This document shows, piece after piece, positions 45,263 to 57,277 of a stretch of 64,000 nucleotides of DNA. A model generated the notes under the pieces. The model saw only the letters and a program-made list of their open reading frames with translations, made no database searches and was not told the DNA's origin. Position 1 is the first letter of the stretch. Each line of letters opens with the position of its first letter. Where the stretch lies: the NCBI GenBank assembly GCA_028622995.1, contig JAJQJQ010000036.1, forward strand, positions 1,054,001 to 1,118,000. Reading direction: 5' to 3'. Both the position numbers and the translations under genes were made by a program. The stretch is from Panagrolaimus kolymaensis (lineage: Eukaryota > Nematoda > Chromadorea > Rhabditida > Panagrolaimidae).

Positions 45263-48223
45263 TTATTTTTGTGCCAAAATATCATTCATTTGAGTTAAAT
45301 ATTCTTTTAAATATGGAATTAACATATATGAGCCAAAAATGGTTAAATGATTGTCATCACTTATCAATGGAACGGATTGAAATTCATCAACTGGGGAACA
45401 CCATTGATCTTTACAAAAAACTTGAAGAAAATTAATGAAAATACAATTAGAACATTTTATAGATTTCCATCGACGAGTTGAAATTGCATGTTGGGTTTCA
45501 ATCACCTAAAAAAAGAATTTTGTTTTTGGGAAAGAATTTTTTTTGGGCTCGAAAAAAAAATCTGAAAACAAACATTTTGATCAAATTTATAATTTGGCAC
45601 CCAACCATTATGATGCATGGTTTCAGAAAATATTAATGAATTAAATTTTTTATTTTCAAAATGTTTTTCACCAATAAATAAAATTTTTGAATTTTCAGAA
45701 AGAAAACTAATCATTTCTTGAACTTTTTGAGTACCGTGATCATTTTCGATTGGCTCGATCGTAGTTGGAGGAGGATTATCAAAATCTTCTTGATATTTAA
45801 ATATAAAGTAAATTAAATCTGGTTTATAATGAATTACAGATTTTTTGAGTAAATACCAATTTCGAGAATACATAAATCCTTCAAAAGGCGTAACTCCGCC
45901 AGTTACAAATAAATTTAATTCAGAATATTGATTTTCTAAAGCTAATTTAATCGCGGGAAAAATGCATTCAGCGTGACTATTTCCAATCACTAAAACTTTG
46001 AGGCTTCCATTTCCTTGAAGTTCAGCACCCACGGCTCCGCCATCTGGATTCTTATCGAAGCTTTTAGCATATTTCGATTGGGGATAATAATGGCATTTAT
46101 GATTAAAGGCTTGAAGACCTAATTCCGCCGAAATTTCTGGGTTTAAAGTTGAAACAAAATTCTTCCATTCTGTGGAATTTGAAATCAAATGGGATTTATT
46201 AAAATATATGTCTTTGACCCAAGGTGAAACTTCCTAAAATATGTATAAAAATTTAAAAACAAAATATTTTCGTTTCAAAAATTTTGGCTTTAGAAAAGTT
46301 TTCATCTTAAAAATTTATGTAATAAAAAAAAGTTAATGCGGCTGCTTTTTTGACGAATTTTTCTATTGCTTCGAATCAATTTCAAACTTACTCTAGTTTC
46401 TTTCAATGTTGAAAAACAAAAAATAATACACAGATAAAAAGCCGCCAGAAAATATAAAAATCTTTTAGGTTCAAGTTTGGATTTATAAATGGGTTTTTCA
46501 ATAAACAAATGAACTAAAATTCCAAGAAAAAGGCAAGTCAAAAATAGTAATCTTTTATCTGAAAAAAAAAATTATTTTGATTTTAGCAGAAATATTTTTT
46601 AAAAATATTTACTTGGTTCATTATCCACAAAAAGTATTTTACAAATAGTTACAAGGAGCCAATGAGAAATATATAAAGCATATGAAGCATCACCAATAAA
46701 AACACAAAATGTATTTGACAAAATTAAATTTTCTTTATTTTCTTCATTGTCGTCAAATTTTTTGTGCCTTCCACAAGAAGTAATTAAAGTTGAAGAAATT
46801 ACGATTACCGCTGCTGGAGAATATCCACGATCAAGATAAAATGGAAAAAAGCAAACGATTAATAAAAGGATGGTTAAAAAATTGATGGTAATGGAATGAT
46901 GAAAGATTGTTACTGCTAATTTTGAAATTTTGCATTCATCTTTCCTTAAAAATTTAGGAATTATTAGAATTTAAATGGCAACAAAAAATATGCAAAAATA
47001 TAGTTACAATTTGCAGACTCTCGAACAGAAAATTTTAAACACGAAATTGATTAAGTTTTTTTGTTAAATTTTTGTTAATTTTTTGGAAACATACTTTAAT
47101 TCAATAAATTTCTGTGCAAAATATGCACAAAATCCCCCACAAAATTGCCAAATTCTTGTTGGAAGCATTAAAAATGTAAACATTGCACCAAAATATTCAA
47201 AATTAATTAACAAATAAAATACTAAACACGTTGAAATTGTAATTACCAAAGGCCATATGAAAAATAAATTAGTTGAAATTGAAATTTTTTTAGTTAAAAA
47301 AAGTGAGAATGGAACAAAAAAATAAAATTGCATTTCCACGCAAATTGACCAATAATGTTTAAACCATTGAATTGAATTATTTTTATTAAAATAATTTAAA
47401 TTTGAATAATACATATAAAAATTTGTTGCAAATGTTAAACTTGATTTTATTTGTGAAATAAATTCAAAATAAATGGTGGTATATGAAATTATTGGGACAA
47501 GTAAAATAGTCACAAAAATATTAATTAAATATAAAGGCAAAATTCGATAAATTCTTCGATAATAAAATGCTAAAGTTGATGAAATAAATGATGAATCAGA
47601 ATTTGATTTATTGCTGTTGTTGGATAAATATATGAGAGCCATAAGATAACCGGATAAAGCAAAAAAGCTAAAAAAAAGAAAATTAATTTGCGCTTTTTGT
47701 TTTTTTACATTTCGGAAAGGCAATTGGAAAAATTATTTATTTGGTAGATTTTCTTTAAAAGTTCTCACTATAATTTTTATGAGAAAAAAAGATCCAAATT
47801 TGCTAAAAAAAAAATCTAAAATGTTTTAAAAAAGTAATGAAAATTGATTTTGCGGTGAAATTCCAAGTAATATTTCTTTTGTTATGTCAAAAATAAACTT
47901 TTCTCTTGGTTCGTTATAAATGGTATTTTACAATTTTTTTTTAAATTTCTAATTTTTATCTTTTTGCGCTGGAATTTCTGGATTTGTTTATATTTTAACG
48001 ATGACAATTCTTGGAAAAATAAACTTTAGATACTATAGTTTAGATTCAATTTTTTTAAAGTAAATTTATTAAGAAAAACTCACATATCAACTCCCAAAAA
48101 TCCATTAATGAAAGTATCAGGCCAAATGTGATATGCTAAAACTGAAATAATTGCAATACAACGAATTCCTTGAAGTTCAACAATTTTATTAGCTGAGCCA
48201 TTCTTTTTAGCAGCAGCATTCAT
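45263..48223 (-). CDS. OAC-type acyltransferase-3 with C-terminal SGNH domain
   Basis: Integral-membrane O-acyltransferase fused to an SGNH hydrolase-like domain, as in the nematode OAC family and bacterial OafA-type enzymes. Exons (minus): 48223-48084, 47667-47095, 46944-46613, 46558-46392, 46233-45574, 45505-45263; phases close; 704 residues. Acyltransferase part: ELQGIRCIAIISVLAYHIWP (with the conserved R..A...V...H), GVDIFFALSGYLM, YYRRIYRILPLY, HYWSICVEMQFYFFVP, then ISHW...LFIEKPI. SGNH part: VLVIGNSHAEC (nucleophile Ser), TGGVTPFE and SDDNHLTIFG (D..H). The enzyme would move an acyl group to an extracytoplasmic acceptor; the acceptor is unknown. The donor after exon 5 is GTTTGT, less canonical than the others. 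A TATA box lies about 145 bases upstream. Confidence 0.9.
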
Positions 48224-49244
48224 TTTTCTCTTTTCAACTCTCTCTTTTTTTTATTTTTAACTTTAACTCAAAAAAGATTTAATAAAACGAATTGCGGTGA
48301 TCAAACAAAAAAAGAGAAACCGTTTTTTGATTTGAAAAAATTAAACCAAAAATAAAACCCGCTTTTTTATATAAGGAGGATGGGCGAGGGAGGATCTTTG
48401 ATTCATAATAGCGCATGAAAAAAAAAACAAAAAAAAGAAGATGTGAAATTTATAAAAATCTAATAATCGGTTTTATTTATTTTTCTTAACGCCTTTTGAA
48501 AGGAAAAAAATGAGAATTAAATAAACGATTGCGTAAGATTAAGGTTAATGTTTAAAGAAAAAATCGTTTTAAAATTCGAATCAAACTTCAAAGTGAAATA
48601 AGCCGATTGCAGGAGGAAAGTGAACTTTGTGAACAGGGATTTACCGATTTGAAAAATTTTAAATTGAATTCGAAATTCATCCTTTTGTTTGGAAATTACT
48701 GTCATTGGTTGCTAAAATTTATTTATTTTATTTCATTTTATTTTTTATATCTATTTTTTTTTTTGCTGAGGTTTATCCAACTAAAAATGACATCCAAATA
48801 GAATCGAAATTGAACTTTACTCAATGATCTTTTTTACCATTATAAAACTTCTTAATAAACAATATTTTCTTAAACATGGAAATGAAATATCCTTTGAATT
48901 ATTATTACTGTAAAAAAATAATATTATAAAATCCTTTTTTTTTATTTCAAAAGATTATAAAAATTCCTTTATTTTTTATTACTTTTTTTTATCATAACTT
49001 TTCTTTGTTAATAAAAAAGTAATCCCTTTATTCAAATATTTTTTTAAGAAATATAAAACAAATAAATTCTTTATGCTTATTATTTAAAAAAGGAGGGATT
49101 AACGAAATAAATATTTTGCTTGTCTGATAGCTTTTTTTCATTCCATTTAAAAAGCAAATCTGAAAAATTTTATTTTGGACTTTAGCTTTTTCTAAAACTC
49201 AAATTTTTTGGAATTTGGCTTCTGAAAAAAAAAAGAAATTGAAA
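48224..49244. other. Divergent intergenic region
   Basis: Head-to-head spacer between the acyltransferase gene (minus) and the chemoreceptor gene (plus). No further gene supported. Confidence 0.45.
48366..48373 (-). promoter_or_regulatory. TATA box of acyltransferase gene
   Basis: TATATAAA on the minus strand, preceded by CCTCCT and followed by AAAGCGGG, about 145 bases upstream of the ATG. Confidence 0.4.
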
Positions 49245-50920
49245 ATGGCTCACGATCGCTCAAGTGTCTTAGATTTGAGGGGAATTTTGGAAACCAACAA
49301 TAATATTTCTTCGTTTATTGGAATTTTGTTAAATTTATTACTCGTTTATTTAATTTTCTACAAAACTCGAGCACGCTTAGAAGATTATTGTCCAATTTTT
49401 ATTCAAAAAATTATCGTTGATTTATCTTATATCACCATCAACACCGTAACCAAAACTGTAAGTTTCTTAAGTGTTTTTTTTTGCCAGAGTGAAAAAAAAT
49501 ATAAAGTTCTATGAATCTAAAAACTCAAAGTTAATGCTTTCATAAAAAAATTTGTTTAAAGATCTGATCTTTGTGCACTACGATATATTCAAACTTTGAG
49601 CTCTTTTTAAGGAATTTTCTTTTTTGATTTAGTTTTCTCTTTTTATTTTTTAAGAACCTTTTTGAATGGGATGATCTGTCAGTCAGTCAGACGCCGATTT
49701 TGACGCACGCAAAACTAAGAAGAAAAAAAGAGATAAATTTCCCGCGGACAAATAATGAATTTAAATAAGTTTAAAAAATTAAATACATGCATGGAAAAGG
49801 ATTTAATTCCATTGAAAATTCCATGTTACATGAGCATCGGTGGTTCAGTGGTAGAATGCTCGCCTGCCACGCGGGCGGCCCGGGTTCGATTCCCGGTCGA
49901 TGCAATCCTTTTTTTCTTTTTTTTCCTCATATTTTTTTTATTAAAACTAACAAAAATTAACGAAAACTTTATTTCTTTAAAAAACAGATCCATTTTTTTA
50001 GCATTTTGATTTCAAAAATGGCAGCTTTTTTATGATGCTTACTGGCCCATTGGAATGCCTTCCATATTCCACCGTCGATAAATTAATGGCAATTTGGATG
50101 TTTTCTTTGGTTCTTGAATTAACAAATGTTCCAGTTCAATTTATTTATCGATATATTGTAATAAAGAAAAGGAAAAGCCCCACATTTTTTCATTATTCAA
50201 TTCTTCTTTTTATTGGAATCTTTCTTGCCGCCATAACTTCCTTAACATTTTATTATGTTTTTCTTCCAAATAACGAAAAATTAATAAATGAAAAAATAAA
50301 ATTATTAAAAAATGATTCACTTTATTTTAATGAAATTCCAAGCTTTATTGTGGCAGAAATTTCTGATCCAAAGTTACAAATTTCATTTGCTTTTTATTAT
50401 TTCTTGGTTTTTGGAGTTTATTTAATTATAATTGTTTCGAGTATAAAAGTTTGGAAAATTTTGAAGAATCAAAGTGATCAATTATCTGTAATTACTTTGG
50501 ATGTTCATCGACAAGTTACTATGACTTTATTGATTCAGGTAAGGGGCACAGAAATTTCTAACATTTTTAGTGTCGAAACTATTTTTTCGTCGCGAAACCA
50601 TTTTTTTAGCCGAACTGTTTTTTTCTTTTTCGTGGTTAGACCATTTTTTAATTTATTTTTTGTCGCATTTTTAGGCAACTATCCCTTGTGCAATTTGCTT
50701 GGTTCCAATTACAACAGCAATAACGATGACTCAACTTCGAGCAGATTTACCTGGGCTTGGAATGATTTTAGCTATATTACTTTCATGGATGCCCACTTTC
50801 AATGCGATCACTTCAATTTCGGTGATTCGAGCATATCGAAATCATTTAAAAAATATAATTGTTTGTAAAAGTAAAATCGCTCCAGCTATTAATAATCGAT
50901 CATATGAATCTCAAGCTTAA
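49245..50920 (+). CDS. Serpentine chemoreceptor (7TM GPCR, Str/Srd-like)
   Basis: Exons 49245-49457, 50002-50538, 50675-50920, all phase 0; 331 residues, the usual size. Helix 1 ISSFIGILLNLLLVYLIFY; helix 3 ends with VPVQFIYRYIVI, the (Q)FIYRY motif of nematode Str/Srd-superfamily receptors in place of DRY; a long second extracellular loop (NNEKLINEKIKLLKNDS); helix 6 begins at the exon junction TLLIQ/ATIPCAIC; helix 7 ILLSWMPTFNAITSISVIRAYR. The start MAHDRSSVLD is preceded by low-complexity Lys codons without an ATG. Its first intron (544 nt) contains a complete tRNA-Gly gene on the same strand. Likely expressed in chemosensory neurons; that is family knowledge. The relic at 61834-62334 is a truncated paralogue with the same last intron position. 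Confidence 0.85.
49834..49904 (+). tRNA. tRNA-Gly (anticodon GCC), nested in an intron
   Basis: A 71-nt cloverleaf: acceptor stem GCATCGG pairs with the 3' TCGATGC (one G-U) before the discriminator A; A box TGGTTCAGTGG; anticodon stem and loop around TGCCA; T arm with B box GGTTCGATTCC. No intron. It lies within intron 1 of the chemoreceptor gene on the same strand and is followed by a T run that would terminate Pol III. Identical to the copy at 53345. Confidence 0.97.
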
Positions 50921-51562
50921 TTTTTTCTTCTTTTTTTAATGATTTTATTGTAAAAATTAATTTAATAAAAAATTAACAAAAAAAATTGGAATTAATTCAT
51001 GAAGGAAAAAGATTAAAAAAAAAGAAAATTCGAAGAAAAATATTTTTTTTAAAGTTTTAAAAATGTGTCAAGGTGAATCCATAAAAAAAGAAGACTGGCC
51101 CGACTATATTTTAAAATTGAAAAAAATAATAAATTTTTATATTAAAATTTTTTATAAACTTTTTCTATTCACAATTTTTTTGTTTTGTGTTTTATTTAGT
51201 CTGAATTTCTTTTCTCATTTATATTCCTTTTCCGTCCCGTATCACGTCAACTTTATTCGAACTTCAAATGAATTAATATATTTTTTAACGAAGTTTCGTA
51301 AACATTATTAACCTTTTATCATTTTTTGATAAGTTCTTTGGAATAATACAGACAGAATCATTTTAAAAAAAATCAATGAAAAAGGAACAAATCGGCTTTA
51401 AAAAATTATAAAATCAAATTTTTATACGTATTTTCACATTTATTTTTTTAATTTTTAAATGATGTGATAAATAAAATATTATTTATTTATTTATTCGAGC
51501 CCGCAACATAAATTTAAATATATTAATGAAATTGAAGTCAAAAACTCAACATTTTTATTTCA
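50921..51562. other. Intergenic, no supported gene
   Basis: 3' flank of the chemoreceptor and upstream region of the secreted-protein gene. One hydrophobic chance frame (51063-51311) is not convincing. Confidence 0.4.
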
Positions 51563-51570
51563 TATAAAAG
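51563..51570 (+). promoter_or_regulatory. TATA box of secreted three-repeat protein gene
   Basis: TATAAAAG about 100 bases upstream of the ATG at 51663; good position for a Pol II core promoter. Confidence 0.5.
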
Positions 51571-51662
51571 CGATTGGAAGTTTATGAAAAAGGCATACAC
51601 ATAGTTCCTTACAGAGCAGCTTCTGTGGAACCAACCCAAAGAACTAAAAGTTTAAAAAAAAA

Positions 51663-52963
51663 ATGAATAAAAAAATTCTTTTTTCTCTTTTCATCGCTGG
51701 TCTCGTAGCTTTCTCAGGTATGTTTGTATTAATTTATTTATTTTTTACTAGCTACGACAATTTTTACCTAAACTTTAAATTTCTTTGTCTCAAAACGAAA
51801 GTTTTTTACACTAAAATATAAACCTTTTTTTAGCTGCCGGTGACGGTGATAGCAATGGCTCGGATTCCGGTAGCGATTCCACGGGAAGTTGGGGAGATTC
51901 CTTTGAAAACAAGGATGAAGATTGTGATCGCTTGGTTGATGGTTCAGATGATAATGAAGGAAAGTGTGATTTAACTGATGGACTTGAAGAAGTTCCAGAT
52001 AAAGTTGATTGCACTCCAGAACAAAAAACTACCATTATTAATTGGATCGTCATCCTTAAATCACTTCTTTCCGTTAAAGTTTCTATCGAAGAACGTTTAA
52101 CCATTGCATTGTCGAGTATCCAAAAATTCCAAAGTGAAAATCCTGATTGCTATGAACTTATTCAATATCAAAATATTTCATCATGGGGTTATCTTGTATC
52201 TTTCACTAAAGTCGTGGAATACAGACAATCCACCAAAATTGAATCGATTATGACTTTGGATGATGAAGATAATTGTCCTTTGTTTGAAGCTTTGATGAAT
52301 GGCACCGATGGTTCATATGAGCAACAATCTGCTTGTAATGCCTTTATCAATGAAACCTTAATTGGAATTTGTGGAAATATGTCTTTGTCCGTTACTGAAC
52401 GAAGCGTATTAATTTATCAAGCTATCTCAGAATTTTTCGCTATCAATTCTGAATGGCAATCCACATTTTTCCAATTCCAAATTTCTGGTTTCGGAAGTTT
52501 CCAACAATTCTTTGAAATCACTCGAACTTATTATCAAAAAACTCAAGTCGATGTGATTCTTGAAGGTGAAGCATCAGAATGTTCATTTATTGTTTCATTC
52601 AAAAATCAATTAGAATTTATTAAATCTGATTCATCCATTTCAAGCACAGTCAAAAAAACTTTAATCGAATTTGAAGCTCGAATTGAACAACAAATGTCAA
52701 TGGTGATTTCAGGAAAGGCTCGACTTTCAGTGATTATCAAAGAATTTAATTCATTCTTTAAAATGTATACCGATGAAATATTTGTTAAATTACTTTATGG
52801 AATCAGTATTAATGATTTTGGAAGCTTTATGGATCTCATCTATTGTGGACCATACAAAAATGGACCCAATCCTCCCAAACCAACTATGCCCACAATTGCT
52901 ACACCTAAACCCACATGTAGCTGCACTTGTGAACCACTCAAGCTCACCACCACCATGGCTTAA
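51663..52963 (+). CDS. Secreted protein with three ~100-residue internal repeats
   Basis: Exons 51663-51717 and 51834-52963 (phase 1 closes) encode 394 residues. Signal peptide KKILFSLFIAGLVAFSAA. An acidic Gly/Ser/Asp-rich stretch follows (GDGDSNGSDSGSDSTGSW). Then three related helical modules, each starting with Cys and ending in an aromatic/Gly block: from DCTPEQKTTIINWIVILKSL to ISSWGYLVSF; from CNAFINETLIGICGNM to ISGFGSFQQFFE; and from CSFIVSFKNQLEFIKS to ISINDFGSFMDLIYCG. The shared core is L...ER...I...I..F...N (for example SIEERLTIALSSIQKF and SVTERSVLIYQAISEF). The tail is Pro-rich and ends in CSCTC. I do not recognise the family. Codons are less A/T-biased than the surroundings, suggesting good expression. 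Confidence 0.8.
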
Positions 52964-53344
52964 AAAAGAAAAGAGAAGAGAAAACTTTTACAAAGATTGT
53001 TGCAATTATTTTAAATTGTTTTTGTTTTTTTATTAGAAAAAAACTAAGTAGTTTATTTATTCACTTTTTGATGTTTAGTTTAGGTTAATGGGTTTTTGTG
53101 TGCGTCAAAGTGAAAAAAATAAAAACAATTTAGAACAATATTTTTCTTTATAAAAAAAATGTCTATCACAAAAAAAATTTGCTTGTTGTTGATAATCACC
53201 GATATTGACGAATGCAATAAAAAAGAATAAGAAAAAAAGAGATAAATTTCCCGCGGACAAATAATGCATTTAATTTGGGTTTAAAAAAATTAAATACATG
53301 CATGGAAAAGGATTTAATTCCAATGAAAATTTCATGTTACATGA
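52964..53344. other. Intergenic, with duplicated tRNA 5' flank
   Basis: The last 120 bases before the tRNA (about 53225-53344) closely match the 5' flank of the first tRNA-Gly (about 49720-49833), including the GATAAATTTCCCGCGGACAA block. Confidence 0.6.
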
Positions 53345-53415
53345 GCATCGGTGGTTCAGTGGTAGAATGCTCGCCTGCCACGCGGGCGGCCCGGGTTCGA
53401 TTCCCGGTCGATGCA
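53345..53415 (+). tRNA. tRNA-Gly (anticodon GCC), second copy
   Basis: Identical in all 71 bases to the copy at 49834-49904, with the same A box, B box and GCC anticodon. Followed by a T-rich run. The 5' flank is also duplicated but the 3' flank is not. Confidence 0.97.
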
Positions 53416-53733
53416 ATTCTTTTTTCAATTTTACAATTACAAAATCTTTTTTAACTTGATTCCATTAATTTTTTTGTTACTAAACTTGCATCTTAAAAAG
53501 TCTTCATTCATTAAAACTTAAAAAAACTTTTCAAGTTTAAAGGTCAAAATCATTATAATTATTTAATCGTCTGCAATAAATAAAAATTTAATCAATTGAA
53601 CCCCTTCTTTTTATGGTCCAAATTTTTTTATTACCACTGCACAGCAATCAAATAAAAGTAATCATAAAATCATAAATTTTTCTTTTTTCATTTTTCCTTC
53701 AAAAAAAGAAACGGAAATAGTTTAAAAAAAATT

Positions 53734-55151
53734 ATGGTTGATAATAATTTAAAACCTAATTTTGATGTAATTGTTATTGGTGCAGGCATTATTGGAAGTT
53801 GTACAGCTTATCAATTAGCTAAGCGTGGAAAAAAAGTAGCTTTGTTGGAACAATTTGCGTTTGATAATAATAAAGGTTCTTCACATGGTGGATCAAGAAT
53901 ATTTAGATTTATTACGGGTGAAAAAGCTTTTTTAGCTTTGACCGAAGATTCATTAAACGAATGGAAGGCAATGGAAAAAGAAAGCGGGCAAGAATTATTG
54001 AGGTTTGTGGGTTTTAAAAATATTTTTTGTTTCAACAATTTTGATGAATCAGAATATTTTTTAAGGCAATGTGGTTTCATTTGGATGGGCTCACATGAAG
54101 GTTCACAAGCTCGAGCCAAAGGCTTCAAAGCCCTAAATGTTGAATTTGAATATTTAAAAGGACAAGAAATTGGTGCTAAATTCCCCCAATTTGATTTTGG
54201 TTCAGAATGGGCAGCTATTTATGATCCTAAAGGTGGCGCATTATTAGCAGATAAATGCGTTGCAACTGCACAAGTAAGTCGAATGCCAAAAACCCTAGAT
54301 TTTTATCAAAAACACGATACCTTTTTGTTTGAGATAACTAAAAAATCACAAAAAGTTATCAAAAAAATATCATTTAAAAACCAAATTAAAAACTGCACAT
54401 AAAAACCTTGTTTCAGAAACTTGCAAAACATCATGGCGCCTTCCTTCGTGCTCATGAACCCGTGCTTCGCCTTGAGCCATATGATGACAAAGTGGAAGTA
54501 TATACAACCAAAGAAAAATATTCCGCTTATAAAGTCATAGTTACTGCTGGTCCATGGTTAACCAAAGTATTACCAGATTTAAAAATAAAAGCTGAACCAC
54601 AATTAATGGGTGTAAATTATTATAAAGTTACAGGAAATTATGATCGATTTAAAACAGAAAAAGGTTCACCAATGTGGATGATGACGGATTTATGTGATGG
54701 AGTTTATGCTTTACCTGATTTAGATTATCCTGGATTAGTTAAAGGTGGAGTACATATGGGAATTAGAATTGATGCAAATGGAGAGCGTAAATGTCCGGAA
54801 TGGATGCATAATATTCCAGCTAAATGGTTTGGAAAACATATCAAAGATTTGGATGTTAGTAAACCGGTTAAACAAGTTGGGTGCATGTATACGGTAAGCA
54901 TCGAAACAAGTATGTGTGTTAGTAATCAGCTGTAAATCAACTAGGTAACTGACGACGAGTCTTTTATCATTGATCAATCTCCAACGCATCCAAATATTTT
55001 TATTGGAGGTGGCTTTTCTGGTTATGGATTCAAATATGCTCCCGTTGTTGGCAATATTCTAGCTGATTTAGCTCTGGGTAATCAAGTGCCCTACGATATC
55101 TCTGCCTTCCGTGCTACTCGAAAAAGCATCAAATTCAAATCAAAGCTTTAA
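53734..55151 (+). CDS. PIPOX: Peroxisomal sarcosine/pipecolate oxidase
   Basis: FAD-dependent amine oxidase that oxidises sarcosine, L-pipecolate or related amino acids, releasing H2O2. Exons 53734-54002, 54066-54273, 54417-54893, 54945-55151; 386 residues, as in other PIPOX proteins. Evidence: Rossmann FAD motif VIVIGAGIIGSCTAYQLAKRG (about residues 12-32); E..A...SSHGGSRIFR; CGFIWMGSHEG; VTAGPW; QVGCMYT, with the Cys expected to hold FAD covalently; IGGGFSGYGFKYAPVVG near the C-terminus. The protein ends in SKL, a consensus peroxisomal targeting signal. Intron 1 (63 nt, GTTTGT donor) has no in-frame stop, so an unspliced product with 21 extra residues could be made; removing it gives LLRQCGF, which fits the family. 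Confidence 0.92.
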
Positions 55152-55422
55152 CTGTCATAACCAAAAAGATATTAAGTTTAGAAACAACAACCTAATAAAA
55201 CATTATATGTAAAGATTCAATAAGCTAAAAAATCAATCAAAAATCCAACTTCTTTAAAGTTAGTTTCACAAGAAAGACGACACAAGATTATACAACTTTA
55301 TTATAATAATTCTATGAATAACAAAAGAAAGTAAACATACAAATAAAAAAAAATAAACCCAAAATTCCTAGTAAAAGTTTTTGTTGTTAAAATATAGCAC
55401 TTTTTGTTGCTTTTGTTGTTGA

Positions 55423-55970
55423 TCATTCAAAAACATCTTCACGTTCACAAATATATTTGAAAATATCCCGAGGAGTTTTGAGTCGATCAGCATCTTTATC
55501 AGGAATTTCAAAGCCAAATTCATCTTCTAACGACATGACAATTTCCACGTGATCCAAAGAATCAAGACCCAAATCTTCAACAAAGCGAGCTTCCATTGTT
55601 AATGCTTGAAGTCGATCTTGTGGGAATCGATCCCAAGCTTTTATGGCGTTGAGCACTCGTTCTTCTACCTGAAATACAAACAATAAAGTACAAAGCTAAT
55701 GGTATGGGTAAACAAGGAATATATACAACTAAAACAGGCAAAGAAACATACTTGTTCAAAAGTCATTTGCTTTGGTGGATCAAAAGGTCCAAAAACTTGA
55801 ACAGATGAATGACGTTTTTGTTGAAATTGAGAACTTGATGGTTGAGTCATTGAAGGTCCAACAGCAATTTTGGATTTATGAAGATTCGTTGATGTTACAT
55901 GTCGTAGTCGCTTGCTAATTAAAGATGATACAAATCGAACACCAGATGCTGCACCAAAGCGAGGTAACAT
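55423..55970 (-). CDS. NDUFAB1: Mitochondrial acyl carrier protein (complex I subunit)
   Basis: Carrier protein for mitochondrial fatty-acid (lipoate precursor) synthesis and accessory subunit of complex I. Exons (minus) 55970-55752 and 55668-55423, phase 0; 154 residues. The N-terminal 60 residues are a basic, Ser-rich mitochondrial presequence ([20 protein letters not shown]). The carrier domain runs from [16 protein letters not shown] to the end with [27 protein letters not shown]: the Ser of DSLD is the 4'-phosphopantetheine site. The C-terminal tail is [22 protein letters not shown] acceptor lies about ten bases 5' of the ATG, consistent with trans-splicing. It is convergent with PIPOX, with stop codons about 270 bases apart. 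Confidence 0.95.
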
Positions 55971-55980
55971 TATTGCTACT

Positions 55981-56464
55981 AAAAATGAAGAAAATTAATA
56001 GCATGGAAAAAATAAACACAAAATAACGATGCAAACACGAAAACGCGTAAAAGAAAGAGTGGTTCGGAGGAAATCAGATAAAAAGCATTTTAGTAACTTG
56101 GTTTTAGCATGGTTAAAGATGTAGCAGTAACAACAATCAGTTTTAGTACAAAAAAATGGAATTTTACGTCCAAAAACAAAGCTTTCAAACATCGAAAAAC
56201 TGAATGAAAAGGCTGCTGACTTTTTTTTTCAAGCAAAATCAAAGTTCCAAACTTTCGTATCAAGAAAATTATTTGATGCAGTAAAATTGAAAAAAGCATT
56301 TGTTCATGGAAATCCAACAAGTTTCAAACTTTCAAGATAAAAAAAAAATAACCGTTTTATTGTTGTATGTAACCGAGTATCAATTAATTGTCAAATATCA
56401 AAGTTAAAACATGCACAGAATAACAAAACAAAACAAAACATAAAAATGTACAACAAGCAAACAA
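55981..56464. other. Intergenic, no supported gene
   Basis: Between the NDUFAB1 5' end and the 3' end of the F-box gene, both on the minus strand. Frames here are low-quality. Confidence 0.4.
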
Positions 56465-57277
56465 CTATGAAATGGAATGTGAATTGAAGATTTTCATAGG
56501 ATGTGGAGGAGTTTGTTTAACAATTATTTGTATCTTTTTTGACTTTTTCTGTTTCTTCATCCAATTCATAAAGATTATATCATCATTAGCTGGGAGATCC
56601 ATATTGATATGAGCACTAAAATGGAACAGATAAGTAAAATTAGAATGATGCAGCATAGTGGAGTACTTTTGCAAATGTACTACCTTGTTAAAAACTCGAA
56701 AAAGAACTTACTAAACATGTTCAATATTGTCAAGAAAGCCCAAAAAATCTTCAAAAGTAGCTCCTCCAATGATTTCACCATAAAATACAAAGTTTGTAAG
56801 TTTGTCAGTTTTGAGTTTCTTCAAATTTCTCCAAGTAATGTTGCATCGAATTTCCAATGATTTCACATTTGAATAACTGATATAATCCAAGACTTCATTG
56901 ATAACTTTGAGAGAAACATCCTTGAAAGCTAATTCCTTCTTTATATTGATTTCATGTAAGAATGCAACTTCGAATGTTTCATACAATGGATTTGCAATAT
57001 ATTCCACTCGATCATTGATATAACGAAATTGATTGAAATGTATTGGACAACCAGGTTGTAATTCACGAATTTCCAATCGATCAGTAGGATATTTACCATG
57101 ATACTTTTCAGCCAATCTTGAATAATATGAACATGTTTGACGAAGTTTGACAGCTTGTGAAGTCGTTGCAATTTCAAAGAATCGTTCTTGAACCACTGAT
57201 GGAAGTTGATTAAAGTTAAAGCATTCTTCTGTTGTTTCTTGTGGAATCAATGGAAGATCCAAATTTGATGATGACAT
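56465..57277 (-). CDS. F-box domain protein
   Basis: Exons (minus): 57277-56712 and 56615-56465, phase 2 closes; 238 residues. After a polar start (SSSNLDLPLIPQETTEE) comes a more canonical F-box: FNQLPSVVQERFFEIATTSQAVKLRQTCSYYSRLAEKYH (about residues 23-61), which would bind SKP1. The rest is a short Leu-rich region (VINEVLDYISYSNVKSLEIRCNITW, LTNFVFYGEIIGG). It is more distant from the three F-box-like paralogues elsewhere in the window. A TTTTTCAG acceptor lies about 20 bases upstream of the ATG, a likely SL or leader-intron site. Targets unknown. Confidence 0.75.

Noticed and set aside
51063..51311. 82-residue hydrophobic frame downstream of the chemoreceptor
   Set aside because: One possible membrane helix but Phe/Lys/Ile-biased, no splice partners, and lies in the 3' flank of the receptor gene.
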